Shown: positions 25,648 through 25,796 of the stretch, one piece after another
How positions within the stretch are numbered: the first letter of the stretch is position 1
How the letters are laid out: the number at the start of each line of letters is the position of its first letter
Source: JBHHZM01 sp046758065
Lineage (GTDB): Bacteria > Pseudomonadota > Alphaproteobacteria > JAAXGF01
DNA: 25,796 nucleotides
Direction of reading: 5' to 3'
Assembly: GCA_046758065.1 (NCBI GenBank)
Contig: JBHHZM010000034.1
Coordinates: forward strand, 1-25,796
The notes under the pieces: generated by a model
The model's database searches: none
Told to the model about the DNA's origin: nothing
Seen by the model: only the letters and a program-made list of their open reading frames with translations
Translations under genes and position numbers: made by a program

Positions 25648-25796
25648 AGCTCTGTTCTTTCCTCGGTCAGGACCGGATGGACAACCTGTTGAAAGCTCGC
25701 ATCTAGAGCGAGATGTGGTGAGATTGAACCATTCTGACGGCGCGCATTTGCGACAAGGTCAAGGGGTTTGGCGCCGCCCATACCAGGAGGTACGGG
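25648..25796. other. right-edge region with a ribosome binding site near the end
   Basis: The last 149 bases are AT-richer. They hold a small hairpin (25696-25700 CTCGC with 25708-25712 GCGAG) and an AGGAGG at 25785-25790, six bases from the window end, which suggests a plus-strand gene starting just outside. No gene is visible inside. Confidence 0.4.

Overview
This is a GC-rich window with dense, tightly overlapping genes, and nearly all of it reads as alphaproteobacterial chromosomal core. The best guess is a member of the Rhodospirillales or a related order. Support comes from the order lptF-lptG-lptD-surA-pdxA-rsmA near gmk, the pair pepA-holC, and the run DUF2066 / CDP-alcohol phosphatidyltransferase / AI-2E family / hdaA, followed by rnd and aspS. 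The taxonomic call is inference from gene content and order; no rRNA or tRNA gene was recognised.

Layout. Positions 1-267 hold a compact non-coding element with 24-bp perfect terminal inverted repeats and two large internal hairpins. It looks like a MITE and lies directly against gmk (281-919, +). A GNAT acetyltransferase (-) converges on gmk. A minus-strand block follows: rsmA, pdxA, surA, then lptD, lptG and lptF, then an NAD(P)-binding epimerase-like gene. pepA and holC (+) come next, then a lower-GC island with a cupin gene (-), an ABC-F ATPase (-), ndk (+), and purN-purM (-). A five-gene plus-strand operon with 4-bp stop/start overlaps follows (DUF2066, CDP-alcohol phosphatidyltransferase, AI-2E/PerM-like permease, hdaA, and an atypical SDR overlapping hdaA by 16 bp). 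The window ends with rnd (-), aspS (+) and a second atypical SDR (-). A Shine-Dalgarno-like AGGAGG at 25785-25790 suggests a plus-strand gene starting just past the right edge.

How the genes fit together. lptF/lptG/lptD supply two membrane subunits of the LPS exporter and the outer-membrane LPS translocon, and surA supplies a chaperone for outer-membrane proteins such as LptD, so the block forms an envelope-assembly unit linked to pdxA (vitamin B6) and rsmA (ribosome maturation). gmk, ndk, purN and purM belong to purine and nucleotide metabolism. holC and hdaA belong to replication (polymerase III chi subunit; DnaA regulation through the clamp). rnd, aspS and the ABC-F protein belong to RNA processing and translation.

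I did not find an obvious undescribed multi-gene system. The items most worth following are the structured inverted-repeat element at the left edge, two promoters (lptF and rnd) whose spacing predicts leaderless mRNAs, a structured surA leader with a three-codon micro-ORF, and two SDR proteins that both replace the catalytic YxxxK with SxxxR.
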